Below are positions 27,253-36,123 of a DNA stretch of 64,000 nucleotides, in pieces. Source of the DNA: Mesorhizobium comanense (GTDB lineage Bacteria; Pseudomonadota; Alphaproteobacteria; Rhizobiales; Rhizobiaceae); the NCBI RefSeq assembly GCF_005503535.1, contig NZ_SCNN01000030.1, positions 1 to 64,000 of the forward strand. The letters are read 5' to 3'. The notes beneath the pieces are model-generated. The model had not been told where the DNA came from and did no database searches. It was given only the letters and a program-made list of their open reading frames with translations. Each line of letters opens with the position of its first letter. The first letter of the stretch is position 1. The position numbers were made by a program, and so were the translations under genes.

Positions 27253-27951
27253 TCAGGAGGACGGTGCAATCAAAATCTCGTGTCGAGCCTCCTCGTGCAA
27301 TGTCTGCGGCCAACGGACCAGCGAAGCGCGGCCGGCGTCGGTGAGATCGTATAGCCCTCGATCGACGCGAGCGAACCAGCCATAGACATTGTGCTGCAGG
27401 ATTTTCGGTGCGATCGGCGTCAAGGCTTTGAGATCGCGTGGCCGTTTGGGGCCATCCGCAAGCGCGGCGGCGCAGGTGAGGGCGCTTTGGCGATAGGCGG
27501 TCATGATCGGATTGCGCGACCCGCCTCCCGCTACGGGATCCCCGCGGCGACGCCGATGCTCGTCGACAAGGCGCGACCGACGGCGAGCGTTCTTGCGCGG
27601 CGCCAAGGCGGCCGGACTGAGGAGCACCTCGACCCGATCATTCGCGGTCACGCCAAGCAGGCCGAAGCCGAGCAGGCGGCAAAGGTTGCGAAACCTGGCA
27701 TCACTTTCGCGCCCCTTGCCTCGTGCCGACATGCGGGCCGCGAGCCACACTTCATCGCAGGCGGCGGCGCGGTCGACGCCCTGCAGAACCAGTTCGAGAT
27801 TGAACTGCAGCTTCAGTTCGCAGATGACGACGACCGGCGGCTCTCCCTCGCGCAGCGCGACGATGTCGCAGCCACCAACCTCTCCCTTCACGGCGAAGTC
27901 GAGATTTTCGAGGAACCGCTTCACCGGAGCGTAGAGTGAGGTCTCGTTCAT
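27253..27951 (-). CDS. DUF2161 family PD-(D/E)XK-like protein
   Basis: A 232-residue protein resembling the DUF2161 group of putative PD-(D/E)XK phosphodiesterases. The nuclease-like core is visible as D29 (GGCDIVAL) and E45-L-K47 (VVVICELKLQF), at the spacing expected of the fold. The middle is very Arg-rich (PRKNARRRSRLVDEHRRRR), which suggests nucleic-acid binding. The C-terminal third looks like a winged-helix segment ending a short domain. No partner methylase or restriction gene is near, so a restriction role is not supported. Confidence 0.75.
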   Translation of the reverse strand: MNETSLYAPVKRFLENLDFAVKGEVGGCDIVALREGEPPVVVICELKLQFNLELVLQGVDRAAACDEVWLAARMSARGKGRESDARFRNLCRLLGFGLLGVTANDRVEVLLSPAALAPRKNARRRSRLVDEHRRRRGDPVAGGGSRNPIMTAYRQSALTCAAALADGPKRPRDLKALTPIAPKILQHNVYGWFARVDRGLYDLTDAGRASLVRWPQTLHEEARHEILIAPSS

Positions 27952-28089
27952 GGCACAGGCTTAGCCGATTCGGTGCGAAAAGCCCTCTGGCGGACGGCAT
28001 CGAGGAAGCGCGCCGTTATTCAGGCCGCACCATTGGCATCAGCCGATCGTCCTTGTTATTGTGGCGCCGGTCAGCACAGGACGCCCACC

Positions 28090-28323
28090 ATGGACGCACG
28101 TGAAATGAGCGCGATCGGCGACACCCTGATGAGGGTCGTCACGCCCGATATGTCCCCCAAGCAGCTTGTCAAAGCTGCCCGCAAGGCACATCCCACGGCT
28201 TCGAAAAAGGATATTGCGAGAGCGGCTTTCTTTTCGATCATCGCAAACGCCGACCAGGACATCGGCAAGGTCAAGAACCTGCAGGCATTCGCCATTGCCG
28301 AACGGACCCAGCGTTCCGACTGA
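28090..28323 (+). CDS. Small helical protein of unknown function
   Basis: A 77-residue protein starting at an ATG with AGGACG upstream. It is mostly helical and charged: MRVVTPDMSPKQLVKAARKAHPTASKKDIARAAFFSIIANAD. The helix-break-helix pattern KDIARAAFFSII could be a small DNA- or protein-binding unit, but I do not recognise a family. Codon use matches the neighbouring genes. It ends 10 bp before the convergent LysR gene. Confidence 0.6.
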   Translation: MDAREMSAIGDTLMRVVTPDMSPKQLVKAARKAHPTASKKDIARAAFFSIIANADQDIGKVKNLQAFAIAERTQRSD

Positions 28324-28333
28324 GTAGAGCCCC

Positions 28334-29263
28334 TCATCGGCGGGCATAGGCGGCCCGGCAAACGGACATCACCATGTCGCGCAGCCAACGATGGGCGGGA
28401 TCGGCATCCATGCGCGGATGCCACATCGCCGATATCCTGAATTCCGGGATGGGGAGCGGGAGCTCAAAGCTTTCAAGACCCGTCACGTTAACGTGGTCGC
28501 CGGAGCCGCCAAGACATGAACGCGGCACGGTCGCGATCAGGTCGGATTGGCGGGCGATCCGCATCGCGTCGGGGTAGCCGGGCACGACAACCGCCACGGC
28601 CCGTCCAAGGCCGAGCTTTTCCAGGGCGCCATCGATCGGCTCGACGACATGCCCCTCTCGTGACGCAACGATGTGTTTGCAGGCGGCATAGCGTTCAGGC
28701 GTAACCCCAGCGCCCGCCAGGAGCGGATGTCCGGCGCGGGCAACGCCGACATATCTGTCATGGAACAGCAACTGGGTCCGTATCTCGGGCGCCGACGTCC
28801 CCAGCAAACCGATTTCCAGATCGACCAGCCCCTCCCGAAGCGACCGCGCATCCTTGTCGGGTTTGGGGGCGAAGCGCAGCCGCATGCGGGGCGCGGCCCG
28901 CGTCACCGCGATCACCACCGGACCGGCAAGGAACTCCAGGAACGCTTCGCTTGCGCGAATGGTGAACGTCAATTCGAGCGAGGCTGCATCCAGCACGGCA
29001 TTCTGGGGCCGCAGAACGGCCTTCGCGTCACGGGTGAGGTCATGGACGCGGCCGCGCAACTCGGCGGCATGCGGGGTGGGCACAAGCCCGCGCCCGGCCC
29101 GCACCAGCAGCGGGTCGCCTGTGGCCGCGCGAAGCCGTGCCAGCGTGCGGCTCATGGCCGAGGAACTGAGGCCGAGGCGCCGGGCGGCGCCTGTCACACT
29201 GCCCTCGGCAAGCAATACGTCCAGAGCCACGAGAAGATTGAGGTCCACGTCCAGGCTGCTCAT
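28334..29263 (-). CDS. LysR-family transcriptional regulator
   Basis: A 309-residue regulator. The N-terminal winged helix (about 5-65) includes the recognition helix region VTGAARRLGLSSSAMSRTLARLRAATGDPLLVR, here with SSSAMSRTLARL as the core. A C-terminal ligand-binding domain follows with the usual EIGLLG and VPGYPDAM segments. It is divergent from a short-chain dehydrogenase gene, with 135 bp between starts. In the LysR family this usually means it controls that neighbour and itself. The inducer is unknown. Confidence 0.92.
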   Translation of the reverse strand: MSSLDVDLNLLVALDVLLAEGSVTGAARRLGLSSSAMSRTLARLRAATGDPLLVRAGRGLVPTPHAAELRGRVHDLTRDAKAVLRPQNAVLDAASLELTFTIRASEAFLEFLAGPVVIAVTRAAPRMRLRFAPKPDKDARSLREGLVDLEIGLLGTSAPEIRTQLLFHDRYVGVARAGHPLLAGAGVTPERYAACKHIVASREGHVVEPIDGALEKLGLGRAVAVVVPGYPDAMRIARQSDLIATVPRSCLGGSGDHVNVTGLESFELPLPIPEFRISAMWHPRMDADPAHRWLRDMVMSVCRAAYARR

Positions 29264-29398
29264 GACGGCAAGCCTATCCCATGTGTTCGGCCTGACCTAG
29301 CGCCTGGTGCAACTATACTTTGATTCTGGCGCGTCTGGCGCCCGGGCATCGGTTGCCCCTATCTGCGGTCACCCCCAATGAAAGCAAGAAGGTGTGCG

Positions 29399-30115
29399 AT
29401 GTCCCCAAATGTTTTGAATGCCCCTGCAGGGACGATCCTGCTCATCGGCGCGTCTCGCGGTCTTGGCCATGCGATGGCCGCCGAATTCCTGGACAAGGGA
29501 TGGAACGTCGTCGGCACGGTCCGGGCAGGCAGCGGCCGGACCAGCTTGCACGATCTGGCGGACGCGTTCGAAGGCCGCCTCGAAATCGAGACGGTCGACA
29601 TATGCGAGTCCGATCAGGTCGCCGCGCTGCGCGACCGGCTGTCGGGCAGGGTTTTCGACATGCTGTTCGTCAATGCCGGCATCTCGAACAATCCCGCGGA
29701 AACGATCGCTGACGTTTCGACCGACGAGTTTGTTCGGGTGATGGTGACCAATGCGCTGAGCCCGATGCGTGTCCTTGAGAGCCTGGAGCACTCTGTTCCG
29801 CCGACAGGCCTGGTTGGCGTGATGTCATCCGGGCAGGGGAGCGTCGCCAACAACGAGACGGGTCAGCGTGAGGTGTATCGCGGCAGCAAGGCGGCCTTGA
29901 ACATGTTCATGCGCAGCTTCGCCGCACGCCACGCCGGCAGCCCGCGCGCCATGGTGCTGATGGCTCCCGGATGGGTCCGCACCGAACTGGGCGGACCGGA
30001 CGGGCGGCTGAGCATCGAGGAGAGCATCCCCAACCTGGTGAACGTCCTGCTTGCCAAGCAAGGCAGGCCGGGCCTGGAATATCTCGACTATCTCGGCCGC
30101 ACAGTTCCGTGGTGA
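29399..30115 (+). CDS. Short-chain dehydrogenase/reductase
   Basis: A 238-residue classical SDR. The nucleotide loop is GASRGLG at about 18-24, the NAG motif is FVNAGIS, and the catalytic pair is in VYRGSKAALNMF (Y-x3-K) with an upstream Ser in GVMSSGQGS. The substrate is unknown. The ATG at 29399 has AAGGTG just upstream; another ATG at 29378 would add seven residues. It is divergent from the LysR gene, its probable regulator, and its stop lies 16 bp from the convergent TetR gene. Confidence 0.9.
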   Translation: MSPNVLNAPAGTILLIGASRGLGHAMAAEFLDKGWNVVGTVRAGSGRTSLHDLADAFEGRLEIETVDICESDQVAALRDRLSGRVFDMLFVNAGISNNPAETIADVSTDEFVRVMVTNALSPMRVLESLEHSVPPTGLVGVMSSGQGSVANNETGQREVYRGSKAALNMFMRSFAARHAGSPRAMVLMAPGWVRTELGGPDGRLSIEESIPNLVNVLLAKQGRPGLEYLDYLGRTVPW

Positions 30116-30131
30116 AGGGACCGCAATTCGA

Positions 30132-30773
30132 TCAATCGCGTGGCGCTGCAACGCCGGAATATCCGGCAGCCTTCAGCACCAGCGCGATATGCGACCGGGC
30201 GATCTTCGACAGTTCAGGTTCCGTCTCGCCGGCACGCGCGCGCAGCGCCAGACTATGCTGGAGCCCGGCGAGCATCGCCGCGATGCCAACAGTATCCGCA
30301 TCGGCCGATATTTCGCCGGCTTCGGCCGCCATGCTCATGCGTCGCCGGAACTGGATATCGGTTTTCTCGACGGCCGCGGCCAGCTCCGCGCCGATCAGCG
30401 GATCGGCTGCCGCTTCACCCGAGATGACACTCAGGACCGGGCAGCCGAGTGGCCGGCCTTCCGTCGAGATATAGGCGCTGATGATCTCGCCGAAATAATC
30501 CTCCAGCCCTTTGCCAAGCGAAGGCTCGTCGAAGAGGGCGCGATTGCGCCGCGCGGCGGATTCGTCGGCATAGTACCGGACGGCTTTGCGATAGATCTCG
30601 AACTTGTTCCCGAAGGCTGCATAAAGACTCGGCCGCGCCATGCCAGTCGCTTCCGAGAGGTGGTCGAGCGAGGTGGCGGTGTAGCCGCGCTTCCTGAATT
30701 CGCCGAGAGCCGCCATCAGCGCCTGCTCCGGGACATATTCCCTGGGTCTTCCGCGAGAAAGCTTCCGTTCCAT
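30132..30773 (-). CDS. TetR/AcrR-family regulator
   Basis: A 213-residue repressor-type protein. The N-terminal DNA-binding domain (about 10-60) includes GYTATSLDHLSEATGMARPSLYAAFGNK, the classic TetR helix-turn-helix with the YxxF-x-NK ending. The C-terminal ligand domain is of the kind found in AefR-like members. It is divergent from a GAPDH gene, with 95 bp between starts, so it probably regulates that gene. It could also act on the SDR gene toward which it converges. Confidence 0.91.
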   Translation of the reverse strand: MERKLSRGRPREYVPEQALMAALGEFRKRGYTATSLDHLSEATGMARPSLYAAFGNKFEIYRKAVRYYADESAARRNRALFDEPSLGKGLEDYFGEIISAYISTEGRPLGCPVLSVISGEAAADPLIGAELAAAVEKTDIQFRRRMSMAAEAGEISADADTVGIAAMLAGLQHSLALRARAGETEPELSKIARSHIALVLKAAGYSGVAAPRD

Positions 30774-30868
30774 TTTGTACCGATCCGCAATAAATTCGTT
30801 GCGCCACCTTTTTATACGAACTAGTAGGAAAAGGAGAGAGAAAACGCTCGGGTGAGGACAGGACTGAA

Positions 30869-31876
30869 ATGGCTTCCAGGATTCGTATCGGTATCAACGG
30901 CTTCGGCCGGATCGGCCGCATGGTTCTCCGCGCCGCGACGATGCGGGACGATGTCGAGATCGTCGCGGTCAACGACCTGCTGCCTATCGATCATCTGGCC
31001 TATCTGCTGAAGTATGACAGCGTGCATGGCCATTTTCCGGGAGAGATCGACAGCCAGGCAAACGCCTTGCGCATTGGCGGCCGCCTGGTCGCCGCCTTCG
31101 AGGAAAAGGACCCCGGCGCGATCCGCTGGAGCGACGCGGGGGTGGATCTGGTGATCGATTCGACCGGACGCTTCCTGACGAAGAAGCTGGTCGAGGGTCA
31201 TCTGCGCGCCGGCGCCGCAAAGGTGCTGCTCTCGGCGCCGCCGGACGACGACACGCCGGTCTTCGTGATGGGCGTGAACGCGGCGGACTATGCCGGGCAA
31301 GCCGTCGTGTCGAACGCCTCTTGCACCACCAATTGCGTGGCGCCGCTGGCCAAGCTCGTCAACGATCTGTTCGGCATCGAGGAAGCACTGATGAATACCG
31401 TCCATGCGGCGACGGCGAACCAGAACACCGTCGATGGCGTCTCGCGCAAGGATTGGCGCTTCGGGCGCGGTGTCTTCAACAACATCATCCCGGCGACGAC
31501 CGGCGCGGCGCGTATGGTCGGCAGGGTCATTCCCGAACTCAATGGGCGCATCAACGGCATGGCGGTGCGCGTACCGGTCGCCGACGTGTCGATGATCGAC
31601 CTGACTTGCGTGCTGCGTTCCAGGCCATCCTACGCCGAGATCTGCGCCGCAATCCGGGAGGCGGCGGCAGGGACATATCGCGGCATTCTCGACTATTGCG
31701 ACGAACCGGTCGTCTCGACCGACCTGCGCGGCAATCCCCACAGCGCCATTTTCGACGCGCAAGCGGGAATGCAGACGCCCGGAGGCCTGACCAAGCTCAT
31801 CGCCTGGTACGACAATGAATGGGGTTATGCCTGCCGCTGCCTGGATCTCGCGGCCCACGTGGCGCGTCAGGGATAG
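30869..31876 (+). CDS. gap: Type I glyceraldehyde-3-phosphate dehydrogenase
   Basis: A 335-residue phosphorylating GAPDH. The NAD loop INGFGRIGR is at 9-17 and N35-D36 in VAVNDLL favours NAD. The catalytic cysteine is C152 in SNASCTTNCVAP. The C-terminal WYDNEWGYACRCLDL is typical. SVHGHFPGEI rather than the more common S-x-HG-x-F/Y-x-G is a mild variation. GAGGACAGGA precedes the ATG at 30869. The divergent TetR neighbour and the absence of pgk/fba/tkt suggest this may be an additional, regulated GAPDH or erythrose-4-phosphate dehydrogenase rather than the housekeeping copy. That is inference from context. Confidence 0.9.
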   Translation: MASRIRIGINGFGRIGRMVLRAATMRDDVEIVAVNDLLPIDHLAYLLKYDSVHGHFPGEIDSQANALRIGGRLVAAFEEKDPGAIRWSDAGVDLVIDSTGRFLTKKLVEGHLRAGAAKVLLSAPPDDDTPVFVMGVNAADYAGQAVVSNASCTTNCVAPLAKLVNDLFGIEEALMNTVHAATANQNTVDGVSRKDWRFGRGVFNNIIPATTGAARMVGRVIPELNGRINGMAVRVPVADVSMIDLTCVLRSRPSYAEICAAIREAAAGTYRGILDYCDEPVVSTDLRGNPHSAIFDAQAGMQTPGGLTKLIAWYDNEWGYACRCLDLAAHVARQG

Positions 31877-31972
31877 TGCAGCGGCGAGCGACGAACGACC
31901 CGGCAGGCGACGAAACGAAGGACCGCGCCAGCGTCGTGCGGTCCTCTGCTGAGGAAGAAGGGCGACAGGTAT

Positions 31973-32875
31973 TTACAGGGCCGACACCCGGTTGCGGCCG
32001 GCCCGTTTCGACTGGTAGAGCCCAGCATCGGCGCGTGTCAGGACATCGCTGGCAAAGCGATCAGGCGAGCCGAATTCGCTGACCCCGCCACTGATCGTGG
32101 ATTCGTAGCGCACGGTTTCCCTCAGCGTGGCGGGAACATGCACGCGCAGCCGCTCGGCGATTTCCAGCGCATCGCTGCGATGGGTACCGGGCATCACCAC
32201 CACGAACTCGTCGCCGCCAAAGCGGGCGATTACATCGTCTTTGCGCAGAACCTGGCGGCACAGCCGTGCGATTTCCACCAGCGCCGCGTCGCCTGCATGA
32301 TGCCCCATTTCGTCATTGAGGCGTTTGAAATGGTCGAGATCGAAGACCAGCACCGAGGTCTGGGCCTTTTCCCGTTCAAAGACCGCCAACCGGTGATCCA
32401 GGGTCTCGAGCAGCTTGCGGCGGTTGTACAGTCCCGTCAGGGCGTCCGTTTCACTCAACTGGCGCAGCTTTTGCTGAACCTCGTTCTTGTCGGTGATGTT
32501 GCTCGCTATCCAGACGACAGCATCCTCGCCCTCAATCTGAAAATTCAGCGCCTGAACCCGGCCTTCGAACCAGATGGAATGGCTGGGGCCGTCACCCGCT
32601 CCCTTCACGTCACTCCCGCTGAGTGCGTATTCGACGATATGGAGCACGCCGGTTTCCAGCGCCTTTTCAATTTCGGCGGCGAACCAATGCGCCTTCTCCT
32701 CCTTCAGCACTTCAAACATGCTGAGCCCGGCAAGGCCGCTGCCGTCATGATAGTGCCTGAGGTCCTTGCCTCCGAATACAGCCGCATAACGGCCGCTGCG
32801 CGTGAGGATGAATGCAGGGTCCGGAAGGGAGGAAAGGATGGAGGTCAACTGTTGCGGAGTAAACAAGGAACTCAT
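31973..32875 (-). CDS. PAS-GGDEF diguanylate cyclase
   Basis: A 300-residue cytoplasmic protein with an N-terminal PAS-like sensor (about 10-130, LTSILSSLPDPAFILTRSG) and a GGDEF domain (about 140-300). The active-site motif RFGGDEF is intact. An RKDD (RxxD) inhibitory site lies exactly five residues upstream, so product-inhibited synthesis of cyclic di-GMP is expected. LTGLYNRRKLLETL marks the domain start. No membrane helix is seen. It is a lone gene converging on gap, so its output is not evident from neighbours. Confidence 0.93.
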   Translation of the reverse strand: MSSLFTPQQLTSILSSLPDPAFILTRSGRYAAVFGGKDLRHYHDGSGLAGLSMFEVLKEEKAHWFAAEIEKALETGVLHIVEYALSGSDVKGAGDGPSHSIWFEGRVQALNFQIEGEDAVVWIASNITDKNEVQQKLRQLSETDALTGLYNRRKLLETLDHRLAVFEREKAQTSVLVFDLDHFKRLNDEMGHHAGDAALVEIARLCRQVLRKDDVIARFGGDEFVVVMPGTHRSDALEIAERLRVHVPATLRETVRYESTISGGVSEFGSPDRFASDVLTRADAGLYQSKRAGRNRVSAL

Positions 32876-33222
32876 TTCTCGCTTTAGGTGACAACATGGC
32901 TGCTTCCGCGAAAAGTCCGCATGCGCAATCGCACATCGCGCGTCTTCATTTGCAGATCAGCCTTCCCATCGCCGTTTTGCCACGACAGCCTTTCATTTTC
33001 CTAAATGCCCAATGCGCATCCGGTGGTCGGCTCAGCGGCGCTCTGTTGGTGCTGCTATCGTGCGGCTCGGAAGCCATCGTGCGGCTCGGAAGCCATTGCC
33101 TTCCGGAGACCGGCGCGCTGCCAACAGGCATCACGGCTGGTCGGAACTATTTCATCCCTGTTGCCGGGCTGAGCGGCAAGATCATGCCGAAAGGTTCGGA
33201 CAACGATAGGGGCCTGAAGAGG
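32876..33222. other. Non-coding gap with a 19-bp tandem duplication
   Basis: About 350 bp between the GGDEF gene and tRNA-Ser with no supportable gene on either strand. It contains two adjacent perfect copies of a 19-bp unit starting ATCGTGCGGCTCGG, at 33057-33075 and 33076-33094. They look like a recent local slippage duplication. Confidence 0.55.
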
Positions 33223-33312
33223 TGGCGGAGGGAGTGGGATTCGAACCCACGGTGAACTCGCGCCCACGCCGGTTTTCAAGACCGGTGCCTTAAACCGCTC
33301 GGCCATCCCTCC
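33223..33312 (-). tRNA. tRNA-Ser (TGA)
   Basis: A class II tRNA of 90 nt on the minus strand. The acceptor stem begins GGAGGGA and pairs with TCCCTCC, the long variable arm (GTGGGCGCGAGTTCAC) is typical of serine tRNAs, and the T-loop is GGTTCGAATCC. The anticodon loop CTTGAAA gives TGA, which reads UCA-type serine codons. CCA is encoded. Confidence 0.97.
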
Positions 33313-33562
33313 AGTGACTTCGTCACCTGGGACTGCTCTAGAGTGCGCGGCAAAGACCTGTCAACCGGCTAGCATCAAGCGAAATTGTTTCCGAACGAAC
33401 GGGCAGGGACGATGCCACAATCTTGCCCGGTTCCGGTCACAATCGGTTAATAGGCTGATAAACAATTCCTGCGCACAAAGGATCGGGGTTCAAGCGCCGT
33501 TGATATGTGTCGAATGAGTGTCTTGGCTCTTCGGCATCCGGTTGAGTAGGGGACATCAGGAA

Positions 33563-34795
33563 ATGCAGACTACGGCGCGACCGCGTCTACGCCGTGCTTC
33601 CGGATACGCGTTGCTTGCCGTTTCGGCAGTGCTGCTTGCCGCGTGCGCGTCGCAGCCTGAGCCGAAGGGCATGGTCTACAAGAAGACCCGCTCCAAGGAA
33701 TATTTCGCCGAATCCGAATATGGCGTGAAAGCCAGCCCGCGCGTCCAATTCATGCGCCGCGGCGGCGGCCGCGACCAGCTCGGCAAGCCCTACCAGGTGC
33801 GCGGCAAGTGGTATTATCCCAAGGAAGACAAAAAGGGCTTCGCCAAGGTTGGCCTGGCTTCCTGGTATGGCGACGCTTTCCACGGCCGGTTGACTGCCAA
33901 CGGCGAAGTCTACGACATGACGCATCTGACCGCGGCGCACCCGACCATGCCGTTGCCAAGCTATGCCCGCGTCACCAACCTCGAAACCGGAAGTTCGGTC
34001 ATCGTGCGCGTCAACGACCGGGGCCCGTATCATGAGGGCCGCATTATCGACGTCTCGGAGCGCGCTGCGCAGATGCTCGACTACGCCAAGGTCGGCACCG
34101 CGAAGGTCAAGGTCGAATATGTCGGCCGCGCGCCGCTCGACGGCAATGACGACCAGTATCTGATGGCGTCCTACCATCCAGGCAACAGGATTCCGGATCC
34201 GTCGGATGGCCTGCCGACCGGCGTGATGGTGGCCATGAACGGGCCGTCGCCAAGCGTGCCCGTGGGCGCGGGCGCCGTGCCGTTCCCGGGCCAGCTGACG
34301 AATTCCGGCCAAGCGTTCGCCACGCAGCCATCCCTATCGGCGCAAGCGCCGTCTTTCGGTGACCTGGCCTTGCCCGATTTCGGACCGATCGTGCCCGAAC
34401 GCCCGGAGATCGGCCTGCCGGCGCAATCGCCGTTCGCCATGGCCTCGCTGTCTTACGCGGATGAGCGCGTGCGGCGCGCCGATGTCTTTGCCGCGATGGA
34501 CGACAGCGGCATGTCGCCCGCCGACATCCTGCGGTCGTGGAAGAAGTCCAGCCCGAAAGCGTCTCCGTCCAGTTCCCCCTATGTCGCCGCCGGCACGTTC
34601 GACAACCCCGCCGAGGCCAAGAGCGTGGCGGCCGCCCTCAAGCCCTTCGGCAGGATAGAGATCCAACGCTCCGATCTCGATGGCAACGACTGGTACGCGG
34701 TCAATCTCTATCCGGATGGTCATGGCGGCGTGGACGAACTGCTGCAGGCGGCATGGTCGCATGGCGCGCCCGATGCGTTGGCCGTTCGCGATTGA
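33563..34795 (+). CDS. rlpA: RlpA-like septal lytic transglycosylase, lipoprotein
   Basis: A 410-residue outer-membrane lipoprotein. The lipobox LLAAC places the modified Cys at residue 28. The double-psi beta-barrel domain follows (about 95-185): VGLASWYGDAFHGRLTANGE, HPTMPLPSYARV, VRVNDRGPY and IDVSERAA. These hold the His and Asp linked to glycan cleavage in Pseudomonas RlpA. After a Pro-rich linker, a C-terminal SPOR-type domain (about 335-400) would bind denuded septal glycans. The ATG at 33563 has CAGGAA close upstream. It begins a plus-strand cluster of wall and DNA-metabolism genes, with a D,D-carboxypeptidase homologue next. Confidence 0.9.
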   Translation: MQTTARPRLRRASGYALLAVSAVLLAACASQPEPKGMVYKKTRSKEYFAESEYGVKASPRVQFMRRGGGRDQLGKPYQVRGKWYYPKEDKKGFAKVGLASWYGDAFHGRLTANGEVYDMTHLTAAHPTMPLPSYARVTNLETGSSVIVRVNDRGPYHEGRIIDVSERAAQMLDYAKVGTAKVKVEYVGRAPLDGNDDQYLMASYHPGNRIPDPSDGLPTGVMVAMNGPSPSVPVGAGAVPFPGQLTNSGQAFATQPSLSAQAPSFGDLALPDFGPIVPERPEIGLPAQSPFAMASLSYADERVRRADVFAAMDDSGMSPADILRSWKKSSPKASPSSSPYVAAGTFDNPAEAKSVAAALKPFGRIEIQRSDLDGNDWYAVNLYPDGHGGVDELLQAAWSHGAPDALAVRD

Positions 34796-34892
34796 TTTGA
34801 CGGCGGATTTCGGCTGGCCAGTTGATCCGCTCTGGAAAAAGCCCGATAGTTTCGCGGGCTTGCCGGAGGGACCGGCCAACGGGTCGAATTTC

Positions 34893-36056
34893 ATGCAGTT
34901 TCGCTTGCTTCAGGCTTTCGCCGGGTTTTTTCTGCTCGGCCTCCTGCTTTCTTCGGTACCGGCCCGGGCGCAGCTTTTCGAGACCAAGGCCACACAGGCC
35001 TTCATGATCGACGCCGATACCGGCACGGTGCTGTTTTCGAAAGATGCCGACAAGCCGATCCCGCCGGCCTCGATGGCCAAATTGATGACCATGGAAGTGG
35101 TCTTCAACGCCATCAAGTCCGGGCGTCTCAAGCTCGACGACACCTTCGTGGTGAGCGAAAACGCCTGGCGCAAGGGCGGCGCGCCGTCCGGAACATCGAC
35201 GATGTTCGCCAAGCTCAAATCGGCCATCCGGCTCGAGGATCTGATCCAGGGCGTGACCGTGCAGGCGGCGAATGACGGCTGCATCGTCATCGCCGAAGGC
35301 ATGGCAGGATCGGAGGACAATTTTGCCGCGCAGATGACCGAGCGCGCGCGCCAGATCGGCCTCAAGACATCGACTTTCGTCAATTCGACCGGCCTGCCGG
35401 CCGATGGCCAGCAGACGACGGTGCGCGAATTGACCCTGCTTGCCCTGCATCTTTGGCGCGATTACCCGGATTTCTATCGCTACTATGGCTTGAAGGATTT
35501 CACCTGGAACAAGATCTCGCAGAAGAACCGCAACCCGCTTCTGGCCATGGACATCGGCGTCGATGGTCTGGCTGTCGGCGCGAGCGAGGCATCGGGCTTC
35601 GGCATTGTCGCTTCGGTCAGTCATGACGGAACGCGGGTGATCGCTGCGATGACCGGACTGGCCAATGACAAGGAACGCGCCGAAGAGGCGCGAAAACTTC
35701 TCGACTGGGGCGTCCGCTCCTTTGAAAAAACCGAAATCTTCGCCAAGGACGAAGTCGTCGGCGAAGCCCAGGTCTTTGGCGGCGCCAAATCGGGCGTTCG
35801 ATTGAAGGCAAAGGGGCCAATCGACATCTTCCTGCCGATCACCAACCGCGACAAGCTGACGGCCAGGATCGTCTATACCGGCCCGGTCGCGGCGCCGGTG
35901 GAGGAGGGCCAGCCTGTCGGGGCGCTGCGCGTCTGGATCGGTGACACGCTCAGCCAGGAAACGCCGCTGTTCGCCGCCGAGTCGATCGGCGTCGGCACCT
36001 TGCCGCAGCGTGCGCTCGACGCGGTCAAGGAACTGGCGGTCGGCTGGCTGCGATAA
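34893..36056 (+). CDS. D-alanyl-D-alanine carboxypeptidase homologue with altered SxN and KTG motifs
   Basis: A 387-residue exported member of the S11/PBP5-like family, which trims the terminal D-Ala from peptidoglycan pentapeptides. The signal peptide ends near ARAQ. The nucleophile motif S60-M-A-K63 is intact. The second motif (SxN) reads A125-A-N127, and the third (K-T/S-G) reads A227-V-G229 in GVDGLAVGASEASGFG. Losing both the SxN serine and the KTG lysine/threonine is unusual, so activity may be weak, changed or absent. Fold segments and the C-terminal PBP5_C domain are present. I chose the ATG at 34893 because it starts the signal peptide. It lies between rlpA and tmk in a conserved order. 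Confidence 0.9.
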   Translation: MQFRLLQAFAGFFLLGLLLSSVPARAQLFETKATQAFMIDADTGTVLFSKDADKPIPPASMAKLMTMEVVFNAIKSGRLKLDDTFVVSENAWRKGGAPSGTSTMFAKLKSAIRLEDLIQGVTVQAANDGCIVIAEGMAGSEDNFAAQMTERARQIGLKTSTFVNSTGLPADGQQTTVRELTLLALHLWRDYPDFYRYYGLKDFTWNKISQKNRNPLLAMDIGVDGLAVGASEASGFGIVASVSHDGTRVIAAMTGLANDKERAEEARKLLDWGVRSFEKTEIFAKDEVVGEAQVFGGAKSGVRLKAKGPIDIFLPITNRDKLTARIVYTGPVAAPVEEGQPVGALRVWIGDTLSQETPLFAAESIGVGTLPQRALDAVKELAVGWLR

Positions 36057-36123
36057 TGTATGTCGCTCAAAAGTGGCCACGGTTTTGAGACAACGACATG
36101 CATAAAAGCAAAAATCCGACAGC

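Noticed and set aside
27253..27951. Restriction-modification system
   Set aside because: A PD-(D/E)XK-like core alone, with no methylase or specificity gene nearby, does not support one.
32896..33255. Plus-strand frame of 119 codons before tRNA-Ser
   Set aside because: It contains the 19-bp tandem duplication, runs into the tRNA gene and shows no protein-like character.
33223..33312. tRNA-Ser as an integration site
   Set aside because: No repeat of its 3' end, no integrase and no foreign-looking genes flank it.
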